In this document: one piece after another, positions 63,058 to 64,000 of the stretch
How the letters are laid out: every line of letters starts with the position of its first letter
How positions within the stretch are numbered: the first letter of the stretch is position 1
Origin: Phycisphaerae bacterium
GTDB lineage: Bacteria > Planctomycetota > Phycisphaerae > Phycisphaerales > UBA1924
DNA: 64,000 nt
Assembly: GCA_030432905.1 (NCBI GenBank)
Contig: JAUILU010000001.1
Location: forward strand, 62,001 to 126,000
Reading direction: 5' to 3'
The notes under the pieces: generated by a model
The model's database searches: none
What the model was told of the DNA's origin: nothing
Seen by the model: the letters and a program-made list of their open reading frames with translations, nothing else
Position numbers and translations under genes: made by a program

Positions 63058-64000
63058 TCATTGTTGGCAGAGCCGCATCACAAGAACAGCCAGAAGCTGG
63101 CATCGCTCGACAAGACTGTCCAGCTCGATCCACTCATTAGGCGTGTGGAGACCGCCGCCGCGGACGCCGAGCGTGTCGATCGTGGGCAAACCCGCGTCCT
63201 GCATGATGTTCCCGTCGCACACGCCGCCTGTCTTGGCAAAGGGCAGCTTCTGGCCAAGATCCTCGGCGACCTCTCTGGCCCGCTCTGCGAGCGCTCTGGT
63301 CTCGGGGATCTCGGGCTTCGCCGGTCGGTTGAAGCTTTTGTGAACCCTGACTTTCGGCAGTGAATCACCTGAGGTTTCGAGCTTATCGAGCAGAGTCGCC
63401 AGTTCATCCGAGACGGCTTGGTCAGGGAAGCGAACATTGCCGAACGCTGAAGCAAAGTCGGGCACCGCATTGGCGGCCTGCCCACCCACGAGCGGCCCCA
63501 CGTTCGCGACCATCCCGCGCTCGGGCTGGGGCATTTTGCCAATCTCGACCAGCACCTCGCCGAGCTTTGTGACCGCGGAGATGCCCTCTGTAAACGCCCG
63601 GCCGACGTGGGCGGCTTTGCCTTCGACCTCGACTAGAAACTGGCCCGAACCGACGCGCTCGATCGCTAGCTCACCTCCCGCAAGCGCGGGTTCGAGTGCC
63701 AAGCCGAACGCGTGCCCAGCGCACGCGTCGCGGAGGGCCTGCTGGGAGTGGTAAGTACCGGTCTCCTCGTCACCATTGAGGAAGAACGACCAAGAGCAGT
63801 CAACGCCGACCTGCTCGAGCGCCTCGAGCGCCGCGACCGCGATGACCAGCCCGCCCTTCATATCGACACAGCCCGGCCCGATCGCGGACTTGCCGTCGGC
63901 GTTGATCTCGAGTTTCTGAAACGGGCCTTTGGGGTCGTGCACCGTGTCGAGGTGCCCCGCGATCAAGACCGAGGGCATCCCGTCGCGGAGGCGGCTCGAT
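63058..64000 (-). CDS. M20-family metallohydrolase, N-terminus outside window
   Basis: The 3' part of an ArgE/DapE/CPG2-like amidohydrolase; the frame is open to the right edge, so the N-terminus is missing. Visible metal and catalytic motifs: GHLDTVHD, GPGCVDMKGG and the catalytic Glu pair in NGDEETGT. A dimerisation/lid domain (VEGKAAHVG) and a late H (GGGLHTPNEW) complete the set. In this operon it could deacylate N-succinylglutamate in place of AstE; this is inferred. Confidence 0.8.
   Translation of the reverse strand, partial: SSRLRDGMPSVLIAGHLDTVHDPKGPFQKLEINADGKSAIGPGCVDMKGGLVIAVAALEALEQVGVDCSWSFFLNGDEETGTYHSQQALRDACAGHAFGLALEPALAGGELAIERVGSGQFLVEVEGKAAHVGRAFTEGISAVTKLGEVLVEIGKMPQPERGMVANVGPLVGGQAANAVPDFASAFGNVRFPDQAVSDELATLLDKLETSGDSLPKVRVHKSFNRPAKPEIPETRALAERAREVAEDLGQKLPFAKTGGVCDGNIMQDAGLPTIDTLGVRGGGLHTPNEWIELDSLVERCQLLAVLVMRLCQQ

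Overview
The window looks like a chromosomal segment of a planctomycete, most likely of the class Phycisphaerae. This is inferred from the combination of a TIGR02999-type ECF sigma factor beside a protein kinase-TPR receptor, a type III glutamine synthetase, a fused SecDF, a PEP-CTERM-like exported protease, the integrase type, and moderately high GC with many GTG/TTG starts and tight ATGA overlaps. kdsB, hldD, mlaF/mlaD and yajC/secDF indicate an outer membrane with Kdo/heptose lipopolysaccharide. No ribosomal RNA and no CRISPR array is visible.

Layout. 1-7.5 kb (+): peptidoglycan amino-sugar recycling (GH20 hexosaminidase cut by the window edge, anmK, murQ), histidine breakdown (hutG-like, hutI), then map and trpA. 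7.5-9.95 kb: glnN with an operator-like upstream repeat and a strong terminator. 9.95-15.78 kb: a compact integrative element in a tRNA-Ile(CAT) gene, bounded by identical 113-bp repeats. It carries a zinc-ribbon membrane protein, a DUF3987 ATPase, a CHC2/Toprim primase, two small ORFs, an excisionase-like HTH protein and a tyrosine integrase. 15.8-23.2 kb: metzincin, kinase/sigma pair, membrane protein, trhO, cysteine dioxygenase-like. 23.3-29 kb: proS, a degenerate QueC-like protein, a sirtuin, a broken Dabb lipoprotein, two nucleotide-sugar enzymes. 29-37 kb (-): secDF, yajC, tgt, rhomboid, M50 protease. 37-51.4 kb: mlaF-mlaD, EEP hydrolase, eno, phoU, gcvT, panC, pyrG-kdsB, TPR protein, def-fmt. 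51.4-57.7 kb: tRNA-Arg(TCT), exported EEP hydrolase, ctaB-ABC-ABC-SCO1 (cytochrome oxidase assembly), tilS. 57.7-64 kb (-): an arginine/ornithine succinyl-pathway operon with a ureohydrolase and an M20 hydrolase instead of AstB/AstE.

The most striking structure is at the integrated element. The integrase reading frame has no stop before the attachment repeat: it runs through the repeat and the tRNA gene into flanking chromosome. The left repeat is open in the same frame and continues for 62 more codons before a stop. In the excised circle the integrase would therefore gain a different, 62-residue C-terminus, so integration partitions the int gene, as in archaeal SSV-type viruses but at the opposite end of the protein. 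A repeated GCGCTGCA block lies on both sides of the core, in different reading frames, and looks like integrase arm sites. tilS, whose substrate is the very tRNA used as the attachment site, is also in the window.
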